Below are positions 19,793-31,478 of a stretch of 64,000 nucleotides of DNA, piece after piece. Position 1 is the stretch's first letter. The number at the start of each line of letters is the position of its first letter. Both the position numbers and the translations under genes were made by a program. The notes beneath the pieces were generated by a model. The model saw nothing but the letters and a program-made list of their open reading frames with translations. It did no database searches and was not told where the DNA came from. This DNA is from Pseudacidovorax intermedius (GTDB lineage Bacteria > Pseudomonadota > Gammaproteobacteria > Burkholderiales > Burkholderiaceae_C). The stretch covers positions 984,836 to 1,048,835 of the forward strand of contig NZ_QQAV01000001.1 of NCBI RefSeq assembly GCF_003350475.1. The letters are read 5' to 3'.

Positions 19793-20778
19793 TACTTCAA
19801 CCAGCCTCTTTTACGGAAATAGAGCATCGGCCCAACGGCGCTGGCCACCATCAGCAGCAGCACGTACGGATACCCGAGGCCCCACTCCAGCTCCGGCATG
19901 TACTTGAAGTTCATGCCGTAGATGCTGGCGATCAGCGTCGGCGGCAGCAGGGCGACGCTGGCCACCGAGAAGATCTTGATGATCTTGTTCTGGTTGATGT
20001 TGATGAAGCCGACCGTGGCGTCCATCAGGAAGTTGATCTTGTCGAACAGGAAGGCGGTGTGGCTGTCCAGCGACTCGATGTCGCGCAGGATCTGCCGCGC
20101 CTCCTCGAACTGGTCCGCATTGAGCATGCGGCTGCGCATCATGAAGCTCACCGCGCGGCGGGTGTCCATCACGTTGCGGCGGATGCGGCCGTTCAGGTCT
20201 TCCTGACGGGCGATCAGGCCCAGCACCTCGCCGGCGATCTCGTCGCTCACGTTGCCCTTGAGCACCAGATTGCCGGCGGCTTCCAGCTCGTCGTAGATGC
20301 CTTCGAGCGTGTCGGCCGAGTATTCGGCGTCGGCGTCGAAGAGCTTGAGCAGCACTTCCTTGGCGTCCTCGATCAGCCCCGGTGCCCGGCGGGCGCGCAT
20401 GCGCAGCAGGCGGAACACCGGTACATCCTCGTCGTGGATCGAGAACAGCACGCCGCGGCTCTTCAGTTCGGCGTTGTGCTGGTTGAGGATGAAGGCCACG
20501 CGCACGCTGCGCGGCTCGTCGGCGTCGGCGATCAAGAAGTCGCTGCGCACATGCAGGTCGCCGTTGTCCTCTTCGTAGAAGCGGGCCGATTCCTCGATGT
20601 CCTCGTCGGTCACGTCCTCGGGAATGGACAGGCCGTAGTACTGCTTGACCCAGCGCTTCTCGTCCGGGCTGGGCGACTCCAGGTCGACCCAGATCGGCTG
20701 GAAGCGGGACAGCTCCTCCAGCGACTCGATTTCCTCCTGGACGAGGCGGCCGTTGGCGAGCGTGAAGATGTTGAGCAT
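19792..20778 (-). CDS. corA: Magnesium/cobalt transporter CorA
   Basis: This 328-residue protein is a CorA-family Mg2+/Co2+ channel. The long acidic N-terminal cytoplasmic domain (to about residue 265) ends in two membrane segments: FSVASVALLPPTLIASIYG, then the YGMNF signature at about 287-291, then YVLLLMVASAVGPMLYF with a basic C-terminus (RKRGWLK). The ELEW loop after GMN is the acidic periplasmic loop. The frame stays open upstream to 20865, but MLNIFTLANG at 20778 is the typical start. The gene stands alone, between a repeat block and the divergent helicase gene. Confidence 0.93.
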   Translation of the reverse strand: MLNIFTLANGRLVQEEIESLEELSRFQPIWVDLESPSPDEKRWVKQYYGLSIPEDVTDEDIEESARFYEEDNGDLHVRSDFLIADADEPRSVRVAFILNQHNAELKSRGVLFSIHDEDVPVFRLLRMRARRAPGLIEDAKEVLLKLFDADAEYSADTLEGIYDELEAAGNLVLKGNVSDEIAGEVLGLIARQEDLNGRIRRNVMDTRRAVSFMMRSRMLNADQFEEARQILRDIESLDSHTAFLFDKINFLMDATVGFININQNKIIKIFSVASVALLPPTLIASIYGMNFKYMPELEWGLGYPYVLLLMVASAVGPMLYFRKRGWLK

Positions 20779-21027
20779 GGCGTGCTCCCCTGAAAGCGAA
20801 GGCGTTGCGGGACGAAAGGCGGCGGGAAGGGGGTGGTTGGCGCTTTCAGCCCGCCACCCGCGCACCAGCCGGCACGCGCGACGCGAAGGTCAGAAGGGAG
20901 CTGAAAGCTGCCGAGACGGGGAGGTGTCCAAGGTCGGTACTCCGGTAAAGCAGCGGGCGCGATTATGCACCGCAGCAGGGCATTTTCCGGGGCGGTCTGG
21001 ATGGGCATCCAGTACATTTGTGGCTTC

Positions 21028-23148
21028 ATGTCCACCCTTGTGAACGAAGCGTCCACGGTCGCCGCCGACACCGTGGCCGGACGCCTGGAAGCGGCCCTGG
21101 CCGGCCTCAACGACGAGCAGCGCGCGGCCGTGCTGCACGGCGTCGGCGAGCGCGCGGCACCGGGCGGGCCCCTGCTGGTCATCGCCGGCGCCGGCGCCGG
21201 CAAGACCAGCACCCTGGCCCACCGCGTCGCCCACCTGCTGGCGGCGGGCGCCGATCCGCAGCGCATCCTGCTGCTGACCTTCTCGCGCCGCGCCGCGCAG
21301 GAGCTGACCCGCCGCGCCGGCCTGGTCGCCGCCCGCGTCCTGGGTCTCGCAGAAGGCAGCCTGCCGGCGCTGCCCTGGGCCGGCACCTTCCACGGTGTCG
21401 GCGCACGGCTGCTGCGCGACCATGCGGTCCAGCTCGGGCTGGACCCGGACTTCACCGTCCACGACCGCGGCGATGCCGAAGACCTGATGGGCTGGGTGCG
21501 CCACGCCCGCGGCCTGTCGCAGACGGTCAAACGCTTTCCGCTCAAGGGCACCTGCCTGGCGATCTACTCGCGAGTGGTCAACACCCGGCTGCCGCTGGCC
21601 GAGGTGCTGCGCCAGTCCTTTCCCTGGTGCGCCGAATGGCAGGAACAGCTGCCGGCGCTCTTCGCCGACTACGTCGACGCCAAGGCCCAGCAGAACGCGC
21701 TGGACTTCGACGACCTGCTGCTCGCCTGGGCCACGATGATGGAAGAGCCGGCCCTCGCCGCACAGGTGAGCGCCCGCTTCGACCACGTCCTGGTCGACGA
21801 GTACCAGGACACCAACCGCCTGCAGGACGAGATCCTGCGCCGCCTCAAGCCCGACGGCCGCGGCGTCACGGCGGTGGGCGACGACGCCCAGGCCATCTAC
21901 GGCTTCCGCGGCGCGACCGTGCGCAACATCCTGGACTTTCCGGCCGCCTTCGATCCGCCTGCGCGCGTCCTCATGCTGGAGCGCAACTACCGCAGCACGC
22001 CGCCCATCCTCGACGCCGCCAATGCCGTCATGGACCATGCGCAGGAGCGCCATGCCAAGCGCCTGTGGACCGACCGCCCCAGCGCCGGCCGGCCGCAGCT
22101 GGTGCTGGTGCCCGACGAGGCCCACCAGGCCACCTGGGTGGCCGACCGCGTGCTGGCCCACCGCGAAGGCGGTCTGGCGCTCAAGCGACAGGCGGTGCTC
22201 TTTCGCACGGCCAGCCACAGCGCCGCGCTGGAGCTGGAACTGGTGCGCCGCAACATCCCTTTCGTGAAGTTCGGCGGCCTCAAATTCCTGGAGGCGGCGC
22301 ACGTCAAGGACCTGCTCGCGCTGATGCGCTTCGTGCACAACCCGCGCAGCCGGCTGGCGGGCTTCCGCACGGTGCAGCTGATTCCCGGCATCGGCCCCGC
22401 CACCGCCGGCCGGCTGATGGACGCCATGCAGGCGGCCGCCGACCCGGCCGCCGCGCTGGCCGCCTTCGTCCCGCCGCCGATGGTGCGCGAGGCCTGGCAG
22501 GACTTCGCCCGCGCCTGGCAGGCGCTCAAGGCCGGCAGCGAGGGCTGGCCGCAGGAGCTGGCCGTCGCCATCGACTGGTACGCGCCGCACCTGGAGCGGC
22601 TTTACGAGGCCGCGCCGCTGCGCCTGGGCGATCTGCAGCAACTGGCCGAACTGGCCCGCGGCTACGCGTCGCGCGAGCGCTTCCTGACCGAGCTGACCCT
22701 CGATCCTCCCGACGCCACCAGCGACCGGCCCGGCCCGCCGCTGCTCGACGAGGACTACCTCATCCTCTCGACCATTCATTCCGCCAAGGGGCAGGAATGG
22801 AATTCGGTGCACGTGCTCAACGTGGTCGACGGCTGCATGCCGGCCGACGTGGCGCAGGGCGCGCACGAGTTGGAGGAGGAGCGCCGCCTGCTCTACGTCG
22901 CCATGACCCGCGCCCGCGAGCACCTGCACCTGCTGGTGCCACAGCGCTTCCATGTGACGCAGCAGTCGCGCTTCGGTGACCGGCACCTGTACGCCGGCCG
23001 CACCCGCTTCATCCCCGATGCGGACCTGCGCCATTTCGACCGCGTGACTTGGCCGCCACCGCCGCCCGCCGTGCCGCATGCCCCTGTCCCGCCCGAGGTC
23101 TTGGACCTGCGCCAGCGTCTGCGTGCGGCCTGGCGCCCGGGCTCTTGA
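21028..23148 (+). CDS. UvrD/Rep-family ATP-dependent DNA helicase
   Basis: This 706-residue SF1A helicase has Walker A AGAGAGKT at residues 53-60, motif Ia LLLTFSRRAAQEL, Walker B LVDEYQDTNRLQ, motif III GDDAQAIYGFRGA, motif IV ERNYRSTP, motif V STIHSAKGQEW and motif VI YVAMTRARE. No nuclease domain is present. It differs enough from UvrD and Rep proper that I leave the symbol blank. The ATG at 21028 (MSTLVNE) is preferred to one at 20965, which would add a Cys/Trp-rich leader unlike the family. It may act in repair or in restarting replication. It precedes hpf by 255 bases and is probably a separate unit. Confidence 0.92.
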   Translation: MSTLVNEASTVAADTVAGRLEAALAGLNDEQRAAVLHGVGERAAPGGPLLVIAGAGAGKTSTLAHRVAHLLAAGADPQRILLLTFSRRAAQELTRRAGLVAARVLGLAEGSLPALPWAGTFHGVGARLLRDHAVQLGLDPDFTVHDRGDAEDLMGWVRHARGLSQTVKRFPLKGTCLAIYSRVVNTRLPLAEVLRQSFPWCAEWQEQLPALFADYVDAKAQQNALDFDDLLLAWATMMEEPALAAQVSARFDHVLVDEYQDTNRLQDEILRRLKPDGRGVTAVGDDAQAIYGFRGATVRNILDFPAAFDPPARVLMLERNYRSTPPILDAANAVMDHAQERHAKRLWTDRPSAGRPQLVLVPDEAHQATWVADRVLAHREGGLALKRQAVLFRTASHSAALELELVRRNIPFVKFGGLKFLEAAHVKDLLALMRFVHNPRSRLAGFRTVQLIPGIGPATAGRLMDAMQAAADPAAALAAFVPPPMVREAWQDFARAWQALKAGSEGWPQELAVAIDWYAPHLERLYEAAPLRLGDLQQLAELARGYASRERFLTELTLDPPDATSDRPGPPLLDEDYLILSTIHSAKGQEWNSVHVLNVVDGCMPADVAQGAHELEEERRLLYVAMTRAREHLHLLVPQRFHVTQQSRFGDRHLYAGRTRFIPDADLRHFDRVTWPPPPPAVPHAPVPPEVLDLRQRLRAAWRPGS

Positions 23149-23403
23149 ATGCGGGCCCCTGCGCTATCGAAGATGCAGCGGCGCGAACATCTCCTGACGG
23201 CGCTCAAATATTCCTCCATTGCAATTCGATGACGCCGCGCGCATAGTGAATTCAACGCACCGACACGCCTTCTTCCCACCCCTGCACATCGTCCCCGCCG
23301 ACATCCCGCATTGCCTCGCGCATCCGCTTGAGTTCCGCCGGCCGGAGCCTTCCTTTCGAAGAACCGGCCATTTCCCCAACCGTCAATTCCAGGAGGTTTT
23401 TTC

Positions 23404-23733
23404 ATGAATTTGACGATCAGCGGCCATCACCTCGACGTCACGCCTTCGCTGCGCAGCTACGTCACCACCAAGCTCGACCGCATCACGCGGCACTTCGACC
23501 GCGTGGTGGACGTCAAGGTGATCCTTACCGTGGAGAAGCAGAAGGAAAAGGAACGTCGGCAACGCGCCGAATGCAACATCCACGTGAAGGGCAACGACAT
23601 GTTCGCCGAGTCCAGCCATGCCGACCTGTATGCGGCGGTGGACGAACTCATGGACAAGCTCGACCGCCAAGTCGTCCGCCACAAGGACCGTCTCCAGGAC
23701 CATGGCCATCCCTCGCCGAAGCGCCTGATGTGA
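23404..23733 (+). CDS. hpf: Ribosome hibernation promoting factor (short HPF/RaiA)
   Basis: This 109-residue protein begins [17 protein letters not shown] and has the beta-alpha-beta-beta-beta-alpha order of the S30AE family. It lacks the C-terminal dimerisation domain, so it is the short form. It binds the 30S decoding region and inactivates ribosomes in stationary phase. A strong ribosome-binding site (CAGGAGG) lies about eight bases before the ATG. In many proteobacteria hpf follows rpoN; here the upstream gene is a helicase. A hairpin terminator follows at 23794, so hpf is probably transcribed apart from ptsN. Confidence 0.95.
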   Translation: MNLTISGHHLDVTPSLRSYVTTKLDRITRHFDRVVDVKVILTVEKQKEKERRQRAECNIHVKGNDMFAESSHADLYAAVDELMDKLDRQVVRHKDRLQDHGHPSPKRLM

Positions 23734-23793
23734 TGTCCCGCAGGCGACATGCCTGCACATGCCGCCGGGCGTCTGCTCGGGGCAAATCCTCTT

Positions 23794-23820
23794 GAAAAGC
23801 CGCCTGTGGGCGGCTTTTCC
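23794..23820 (+). terminator. Rho-independent terminator after hpf
   Basis: A perfect stem is formed by GAAAAGCCGCC and GGCGGCTTTTC around a TGTG loop, with the T-run inside the 3' arm. It lies about 60 bases beyond the hpf stop and before the ptsN promoter region. Confidence 0.8.
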
Positions 23821-23848
23821 ATGTCTGGTACAAGGGTTAGCCCGGGTG

Positions 23849-23854
23849 CATAAT
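23849..23854 (+). promoter_or_regulatory. Possible -10 box (CATAAT) before ptsN
   Basis: CATAAT, preceded by TG, lies 24 bases before the ptsN ATG and just after the hpf terminator. No convincing -35 is visible. The TG could make it an extended -10 promoter. Confidence 0.35.
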
Positions 23855-23877
23855 CGCGCCCCGATTCGCCCCCCACC

Positions 23878-24345
23878 ATGAACCGACTCGCATCCATCCT
23901 GCCGTCCGCTCAAGTGCTCGTGAGCGTGGACGCCACCAGCAAGAAGCGTGCTTTCGAGGAAGCGGGCCTGCTGTTCGAGAACCTGCACGGCCTCGGCCGC
24001 GCGCTCATCACCGACAGCCTGTTCGCCCGCGAGCGACTCGGTTCGACCGGCCTGGGCCATGGCGTGGCCATCCCGCACGGCCGCATCAAGGGCCTGAAGT
24101 CGCCGATGGCGGCGGTCTTCCAGCTGGCCCATCCCATCGGCTTCGACGCGCCCGACGAGCAGCCCGTGGCGTTGCTCATCTTCCTGCTGGTGCCCGAGAC
24201 GGCCACGCAGAAGCATCTGGAAATCCTGTCCGAGATCGCCGAGATGCTGAGCGACGCGCCCCTGCGCGAGAAGATCAAGAGCAGCGCCGACGCCGGCGAG
24301 CTGCATGCCCTGATCGCGGGCTGGCGCTCGGCCCAGGTGGTCTGA
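23878..24345 (+). CDS. ptsN: PTS IIA-like nitrogen regulatory protein PtsN (EIIA-Ntr)
   Basis: This 155-residue protein is EIIA of the nitrogen-related phosphotransferase system. The phosphorylated histidine is in GVAIPHGRI (about residue 68). It also has [12 protein letters not shown] and [23 protein letters not shown], both typical. In this group it takes part in a regulatory, non-transporting PTS that controls potassium and nitrogen physiology. hprK follows in the same direction after about 95 bases and acts on HPr, the donor of the same relay. This pairing is standard in betaproteobacteria. Confidence 0.95.
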   Translation: MNRLASILPSAQVLVSVDATSKKRAFEEAGLLFENLHGLGRALITDSLFARERLGSTGLGHGVAIPHGRIKGLKSPMAAVFQLAHPIGFDAPDEQPVALLIFLLVPETATQKHLEILSEIAEMLSDAPLREKIKSSADAGELHALIAGWRSAQVV

Positions 24346-24439
24346 GGGGCGCACGCCCCGGGGTTCGCGCCCTTTCCTGCTTTCTCATGACGTCGCGCGG
24401 GTGCGCCAACGGGCGTGCGCCTCTGTGGACAATGGCCGC

Positions 24440-25393
24440 ATGAAGCCCACCGTCATCAGTGCCGATGCGATGTTCGAGGATTTCCGCGGCTCCCTGCGCT
24501 GGGAGTGGCTGGCGGGCCTCGGCGCCTCGGAGCGGCAGTTCGACCCCGAGGTCATCAGCAATGCCCGCTCGGCCGCCGACCTGGTCGGCTATCTGAACTA
24601 CATCCATCCCTACCGCGTGCAGATCATGGGCGCCCGGGAGGTCGCGTACCTCACGCGCGGATCGCCCGAGGACTGCGCCCGGCGCGTGGCCCGCATCGTC
24701 ACGCTGGAGCCGCCCATGCTGGTGCTGGCCGATGGCCAGGCCGCGCCGGACGAGCTGCTGTCCATCTGCGAGCGGGCGCAACTGCCGCTCTTCGCCACCC
24801 GCGAATCCTCGGCCTTCGTCATCGACGTGCTGCGGGCCTACCTGTCCAAGCACTTCGCCGAACGCACCTCGATGCACGGCGTGTTCATGGACATCCTGGG
24901 CATGGGCGTGATGATCACCGGCGAATCGGGCCTGGGCAAAAGCGAACTGGGGCTGGAGCTGATTTCGCGTGGCAACGGCCTGGTGGCCGACGACGCGGTC
25001 GACCTCTTCCGCATCAACCAGGCCACCATCGAGGGCCGGTGTCCCGACCTGCTGCAGAACCTGCTGGAGGTGCGAGGCATCGGCCTGCTGGACATCAAGG
25101 CCATCTTCGGCGAGACGGCGGTGCGCCGGAAGATGCGGCTCAAGCTCATCGTTCACCTCGTGCGGCGCGACTCCTTCGAGCGCGACTACGAGCGCATGCC
25201 CGCCGAGCCGCTCACGCAGGACGTGCTGGGCGTGCCGATCCGCAAGGTGGTCATCCAGGTGGTGGCCGGCCGCAACATCGCCGTGCTGGTCGAAGCCGCC
25301 GTGCGCAATTCCATCCTGCAGTTGCGCGGCATCGACACCTATGCCGACTTCGTCGCCCGCCACCACAAGGCGATGGAAAACGGCGGCGCGTGA
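24440..25393 (+). CDS. hprK: HPr kinase/phosphorylase
   Basis: This 317-residue enzyme phosphorylates HPr on its regulatory serine and can reverse the reaction. The C-terminal half has Walker [12 protein letters not shown] (around residues 155-165) and the HprK signature [15 protein letters not shown] (about 210-224). The start at 24440 ([12 protein letters not shown]) is chosen over one at 24401, whose extra residues are unlike the family. It follows ptsN, as usual in betaproteobacteria, and ends in a strong terminator hairpin 15 bases after its stop. Confidence 0.95.
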   Translation: MKPTVISADAMFEDFRGSLRWEWLAGLGASERQFDPEVISNARSAADLVGYLNYIHPYRVQIMGAREVAYLTRGSPEDCARRVARIVTLEPPMLVLADGQAAPDELLSICERAQLPLFATRESSAFVIDVLRAYLSKHFAERTSMHGVFMDILGMGVMITGESGLGKSELGLELISRGNGLVADDAVDLFRINQATIEGRCPDLLQNLLEVRGIGLLDIKAIFGETAVRRKMRLKLIVHLVRRDSFERDYERMPAEPLTQDVLGVPIRKVVIQVVAGRNIAVLVEAAVRNSILQLRGIDTYADFVARHHKAMENGGA

Positions 25394-25407
25394 GCCGCAG
25401 TCCTCCG

Positions 25408-25441
25408 AATGAACAAAGCCCCGGAAGGGGCTTCGTTCATT
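25408..25441. terminator. Terminator hairpin after hprK
   Basis: A 15-base inverted repeat, AATGAACAAAGCCCC and GGGGCTTCGTTCATT, surrounds a GGAA loop with one mismatch. The stem is A/T-rich at its base on both sides, so it may work in both directions, for hprK and for whatever comes from the right. Confidence 0.75.
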
Positions 25442-25516
25442 GATGAGCCGTTGTTCAGCGGCAGGCGGGCCGTCTTTAGACGGCATCGGCTGGCTCCTGC
25501 TTCCCCTGATCAAAAG

Positions 25517-25635
25517 GCCGCGGAGCAGGCCATGTCAGGGCACCCGAGGAGCTGGCTTTGCCAGGCCTCTGGGTGCGCCCCCCTCCAAGCCGGAGGCGCC
25601 AGAGAGGGGGGAGCCGCGTAAGCGGCATGGGGGGT
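25517..25635 (+). repeat. Dispersed intergenic repeat, copy C
   Basis: This has the same order of elements as copies A and B near 19.6-19.8 kb: GCCGCGGAGCAGGCCA, a GGCTTTGCCAGGCC hairpin, GGGTGCGCCCCCC, GGAGGCGCC, and a G-run tail with AGCCGCGTAAGCGGC. It is more diverged. It fills the hprK-fur gap up to the fur stop codon. Confidence 0.65.
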
Positions 25636-25636
25636 G

Positions 25637-26053
25637 TTATCGATTCTTGCAGTCGTTGCAGACGCCGTAGAGCGACATGGCGTGATCCTGCAGTTCCCAG
25701 CCCTTGTCCTTGGCGATCATCTGCTGGCGGCGCTCGATCTCGGCGTCGTAGAACTCCTCGACCTTGCCGCAGACGGTGCACACCAGGTGGTCGTGGTGCG
25801 TGCCCTCATTGAGTTCGTAGACGGCCTTGCCGCTCTCGAAGTGGCTGCGCTCCAGGATGCCGGCCTGCTCGAACTGGGTCAGCACACGGTACACAGTGGC
25901 CAGGCCGATGTCGGAGCGCTCGTTCAGCAGCACGCGGAACACGTCTTCGGCCGTCATGTGGCGCTGGCCGCCGGTCTGGAAGATCTCCAGAATCTTCAGG
26001 CGCGGAAGGGTGGCTTTGAGGCCGGTGCTCTTGAGTTCTTCGATGTTGCTCAT
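25637..26053 (-). CDS. fur: Ferric uptake regulator Fur
   Basis: This 138-residue metalloregulator has the N-terminal winged helix ([15 protein letters not shown], then [13 protein letters not shown]) and the C-terminal metal and dimer domain with [16 protein letters not shown] and a final CNDC. The paired cysteines are structural zinc ligands. The start is the ATG at 26053 (MSNIEELKS); the frame continues a little upstream. It is divergent from bamE, a very common arrangement in proteobacteria. It probably controls iron genes elsewhere, including perhaps the siderophore receptor and exbBD in this window. Confidence 0.95.
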   Translation of the reverse strand: MSNIEELKSTGLKATLPRLKILEIFQTGGQRHMTAEDVFRVLLNERSDIGLATVYRVLTQFEQAGILERSHFESGKAVYELNEGTHHDHLVCTVCGKVEEFYDAEIERRQQMIAKDKGWELQDHAMSLYGVCNDCKNR

Positions 26054-26133
26054 GGTGGAATCCGGCGTTGGCGCGGCGGGTGGCATGCCCGCGCAGCCTG
26101 TGGGTCGGAGCCGCCCTGGCAGAGGCCGGCCGC

Positions 26134-26139
26134 TACAAT
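26134..26139 (+). promoter_or_regulatory. Possible -10 box (TACAAT) before bamE
   Basis: TACAAT lies 30 bases before the bamE ATG, inside the fur-bamE divergent gap. No clear -35 element is seen. This is a sequence match only. Confidence 0.35.
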
Positions 26140-26169
26140 GCCCGGATCATATCGCCACGCTTTTTCCCC

Positions 26170-26724
26170 ATGCCTGGACAACTTCTCCGCCCGAGCGGCT
26201 TTCGTCTGGCGGCCGTCCTGCTGGTCGGCGTCGGCATCGCCGGCTGCAGCAGCACCGGTGAGCGCATGCGCGGCGCCCTCAACGCGATCACGCCCTACAA
26301 GGTCGAAGTGGTGCAGGGCAACTTCGTCTCCAAGGAACAGGTGGACGCTCTCAAGGCCGGCATGTCGCGCCAGCAGGTGCGCGAGATCCTCGGCACGCCG
26401 CTGCTCACCGACGTCTTCCATGCCAACCGCTGGGACTACGTGTTCACCATCCGGCGCCAGGGCGTCGAGCCGCAGCAGCGCCGCCTGACGGTGTTCTTCG
26501 ACGGCGACACGCTGGCCCGCTTCGAAGGCGACACCATGCCCTCCGAAGAGGAATTCGTCGCCACGCTGGACACACGCAAGCGCAGCGGCAAGGTGCCCGA
26601 GCTGCAGGCCTCGGAAGACGAACTCAAGAAATTCAAACCGGCCGTGTCCGCGTCGCCCACGCAGGACCTGCCGCGCAGCACCCAGCCGCTGCCGCCGAGC
26701 TACCCGCCGCTCGAAACCCGCTGA
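26170..26724 (+). CDS. bamE: Outer membrane protein assembly lipoprotein BamE
   Basis: This 184-residue lipoprotein has a signal peptide with the lipobox GIAGC (cysteine around residue 27) and the SmpA/OmlA fold: [33 protein letters not shown] and [10 protein letters not shown]. It is a subunit of the beta-barrel assembly machine. A Pro/Ser-rich tail (from about residue 155) is longer than in E. coli. The start at 26170 puts the signal peptide at the N-terminus; longer in-frame starts would bury it. It is divergent from fur, and dapB follows after 94 bases. Confidence 0.95.
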   Translation: MPGQLLRPSGFRLAAVLLVGVGIAGCSSTGERMRGALNAITPYKVEVVQGNFVSKEQVDALKAGMSRQQVREILGTPLLTDVFHANRWDYVFTIRRQGVEPQQRRLTVFFDGDTLARFEGDTMPSEEEFVATLDTRKRSGKVPELQASEDELKKFKPAVSASPTQDLPRSTQPLPPSYPPLETR

Positions 26725-26818
26725 GCCTTCTCCCAGGGCCGCTGGTCGCCGCCGTCGCAACGCGGCCGGCCCGGCGGCCTTCGTTGTTCTTGCCCTCCCG
26801 CACCGAAAGCGAACGCGC

Positions 26819-27658
26819 ATGACTGCCGCTCCCGCCGCCTCCTCTCCGTCCACCGTCTCCCACCGCATCGCCGTGGCCGGCGCCTCCGGGCGCATGGGGC
26901 ACATGCTGATCGAGGCGGTGCGCGCCGCGGACGACTGCCAACTGGCTGGCGCGCTGGACCGCGAAGGCAGCCCCACGCTGGGCAGCGACGCGGGCGCCTT
27001 CCTCGGCTTCGCCTCGGGCGTGGCCGTGACGGCCGACCTGCGCGCCGGCCTCGGGGGTGCGCAGTTGCTGATCGACTTCACCCGCCCCGAAGGCACCATG
27101 GCCCACCTGGCCGTCTGCCGCGAGCTGGGCGTGCAGGCCGTGATCGGCACCACCGGTTTCAGCGAGGCGCAGAAGGCCGAGATCGCCGAGATCGCCAAGG
27201 ACATCGCCATCGTCATGGCGCCCAACATGAGCGTGGGCGTCAACGTCACCTTCAAGCTGCTGGAGATGGCGGCCAAGGCGCTTTCCACCGGCTACGACAT
27301 CGAGGTCATCGAGGCCCACCACCGCCACAAGGTGGACGCGCCGTCGGGCACCGCGCTCAAGATGGGCGAGGTGATCGCCGACGCGCTGGGACGCGACCTG
27401 AAGGAATGCGCCGTCTACGGCCGCGAAGGCGTGACCGGCGAGCGCGATCCTTCCACCATCGGCTTCGCCACCATCCGCGGCGGCGACATCGTGGGCGACC
27501 ACACGGTGCTGTTCGCCGGCACCGGCGAGCGCATCGAGATCTCGCACAAGTCCAGCAGCCGCGCCGGCTATGCCCAGGGCAGCCTGCGCGCGGTGCGCTT
27601 CCTGGCCGGCAAGAAGAACGGCCTGTTCGACATGTTCGACGTGCTCGGCCTGCGCTGA
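26819..27658 (+). CDS. dapB: 4-hydroxy-tetrahydrodipicolinate reductase
   Basis: This 279-residue enzyme reduces HTPA in the diaminopimelate/lysine pathway. The Rossmann motif is [12 protein letters not shown] near residue 20. [10 protein letters not shown] and APNMSVGVN follow. The DapB signature is [18 protein letters not shown], with the catalytic His-His and the lysine. The C-terminus ends [11 protein letters not shown] as usual. It is followed closely by exbB and exbD in the same direction. Confidence 0.96.
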   Translation: MTAAPAASSPSTVSHRIAVAGASGRMGHMLIEAVRAADDCQLAGALDREGSPTLGSDAGAFLGFASGVAVTADLRAGLGGAQLLIDFTRPEGTMAHLAVCRELGVQAVIGTTGFSEAQKAEIAEIAKDIAIVMAPNMSVGVNVTFKLLEMAAKALSTGYDIEVIEAHHRHKVDAPSGTALKMGEVIADALGRDLKECAVYGREGVTGERDPSTIGFATIRGGDIVGDHTVLFAGTGERIEISHKSSSRAGYAQGSLRAVRFLAGKKNGLFDMFDVLGLR

Positions 27659-27696
27659 GCACGCCGTTCCCTTCACCGCGACCGCGCGAGCAGACG

Positions 27697-28398
27697 ATGG
27701 GCGCCCTTTCGCTGCTGGACCAGGCCGACGCCGTCGGCCGCGGCGTCGCCTTGTTGCTGCTGCTGATGTCGGTGGCCAGCTGGGTCACGCTGCTGTGGAA
27801 GGCGTGGGCGCTTCGCGGCGGGGCCGGCCGGCTGGCCCGCGCGGTGGCGCTCTTCTGGCAGGCGCCGGACGTGGGCGAGGGCGTGGCCCGACTGGCAGGA
27901 CTCGACCCGCGCCGCCATGTGCTGCCGCTGGCGCAGGCGGTGCAGTCGCTGCCCGCGCGCACCCAACCCGACACGCTGCAGGCCCTGGGCCAGCCGCAGG
28001 CGCCGCTCACCCGCGCGCTGCGCGATGCGCTGCAGGCCGTGCTGCGCCAACTGCAGGCAGGACAGATCCTGCTGGCCACCATCGGCGCCACCGCCCCCTT
28101 CGTCGGCCTGCTGGGCACGGTATGGGGCATCCATGGCGCGCTGGTCAGCATCGCGGGTCAGGCGGGCGGCTTCACCATCGACAAGGTGGCCGGCCCGGTG
28201 GGCGAGGCGCTGATCATGACCGCCTTCGGCCTGGCCGTGGCCCTGCCGGCCGTGGCGGCCTACAACGTCTTCGGCCGCATCATCGGCCACATGGAGGCCG
28301 AGCTCGAAGGCTTCGCGCACGACCTGCTGGCCGTGTTCGCGCCCGAGCCGGCGACGGCACCGCTGCCCCCGGCGCGGCCGATGCCGGTGACCGCCTGA
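27697..28398 (+). CDS. exbB: ExbB/TolQ/MotA-family proton channel protein
   Basis: This 233-residue inner-membrane protein has three hydrophobic segments (roughly residues 15-35, 125-147 and 168-188). The conserved channel region reads LLATIGATAPFVGLLGTVWGI, here given in part, followed by ALIMTAFGLAVALPAV. ExbB with ExbD uses the proton gradient to drive TonB. The ExbD gene is 66 bases downstream. No tonB gene is present here, so TolQ or another paralogue cannot be excluded. The siderophore receptor at 47.8 kb is a plausible client. Confidence 0.87.
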   Translation: MGALSLLDQADAVGRGVALLLLLMSVASWVTLLWKAWALRGGAGRLARAVALFWQAPDVGEGVARLAGLDPRRHVLPLAQAVQSLPARTQPDTLQALGQPQAPLTRALRDALQAVLRQLQAGQILLATIGATAPFVGLLGTVWGIHGALVSIAGQAGGFTIDKVAGPVGEALIMTAFGLAVALPAVAAYNVFGRIIGHMEAELEGFAHDLLAVFAPEPATAPLPPARPMPVTA

Positions 28399-28464
28399 TC
28401 GCCGCTCTGCCGTTTCCGACCGCTGCGCGAACGCTCATCCCACCCCGCAGGACGAACTGTCACC

Positions 28465-28929
28465 ATGGCCTTCGGCCGCAGCACCGACCGCCTGAACCCG
28501 CGCACCGGCCCCGCCGCGCGGCCGATGGCCGACATCAACGTCACGCCGCTGGTGGACGTGATGCTGGTGCTGCTGGTGATCTTCATCGTGACGGCGCCGC
28601 TGATGGCCAGTTCGATCCGGCTCGACCTGCCTGCTGCAGGTGCCGCCGCGCCCGTGGAGCAGCCCCGCGCCATCAGCGTGGCGCTGGACGCGCAGGGGCG
28701 CCTGTTCGTCGACGACCAGCCCGTGGCCGACACGCAGGCCCTGGCGCAGCGCCTGCGCACCGCCGCCGCGGGCGTGCCGGACATCGAACTGCAGCTGCGT
28801 GCCGACCGCAGCCGGCCCTATGGCGAGATCGTCACGCTGATGGACGCCGCGCGTGAGGCGGGCATCCAGCGCATCGGCTTCGTGGCCGAACCGGCGGCCG
28901 GACCGAAGCCCGCCACCGCGCCCCGCTGA
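28465..28929 (+). CDS. exbD: ExbD/TolR-family biopolymer transport protein
   Basis: This 154-residue protein has one N-terminal membrane helix (PLVDVMLVLLVIFIVTAP) carrying the essential proton-relay aspartate, then a periplasmic domain ending near IQRIGFVAE. ADINVTPLVDVMLVLL is the ExbD/TolR family signature. It partners the ExbB just upstream. It ends 21 bases before glgP, which runs towards it. Confidence 0.92.
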   Translation: MAFGRSTDRLNPRTGPAARPMADINVTPLVDVMLVLLVIFIVTAPLMASSIRLDLPAAGAAAPVEQPRAISVALDAQGRLFVDDQPVADTQALAQRLRTAAAGVPDIELQLRADRSRPYGEIVTLMDAAREAGIQRIGFVAEPAAGPKPATAPR

Positions 28930-28950
28930 ACGCGGGCCCGACCCGCGGCC

Positions 28951-31419
<2,469 letters not shown>

Positions 31420-31478
31420 GGCGTTCTTGAAAGCTTTCGTGGATGGGAAGGGGCCCGGCGCCGAAGGTTCCCCAGCAT

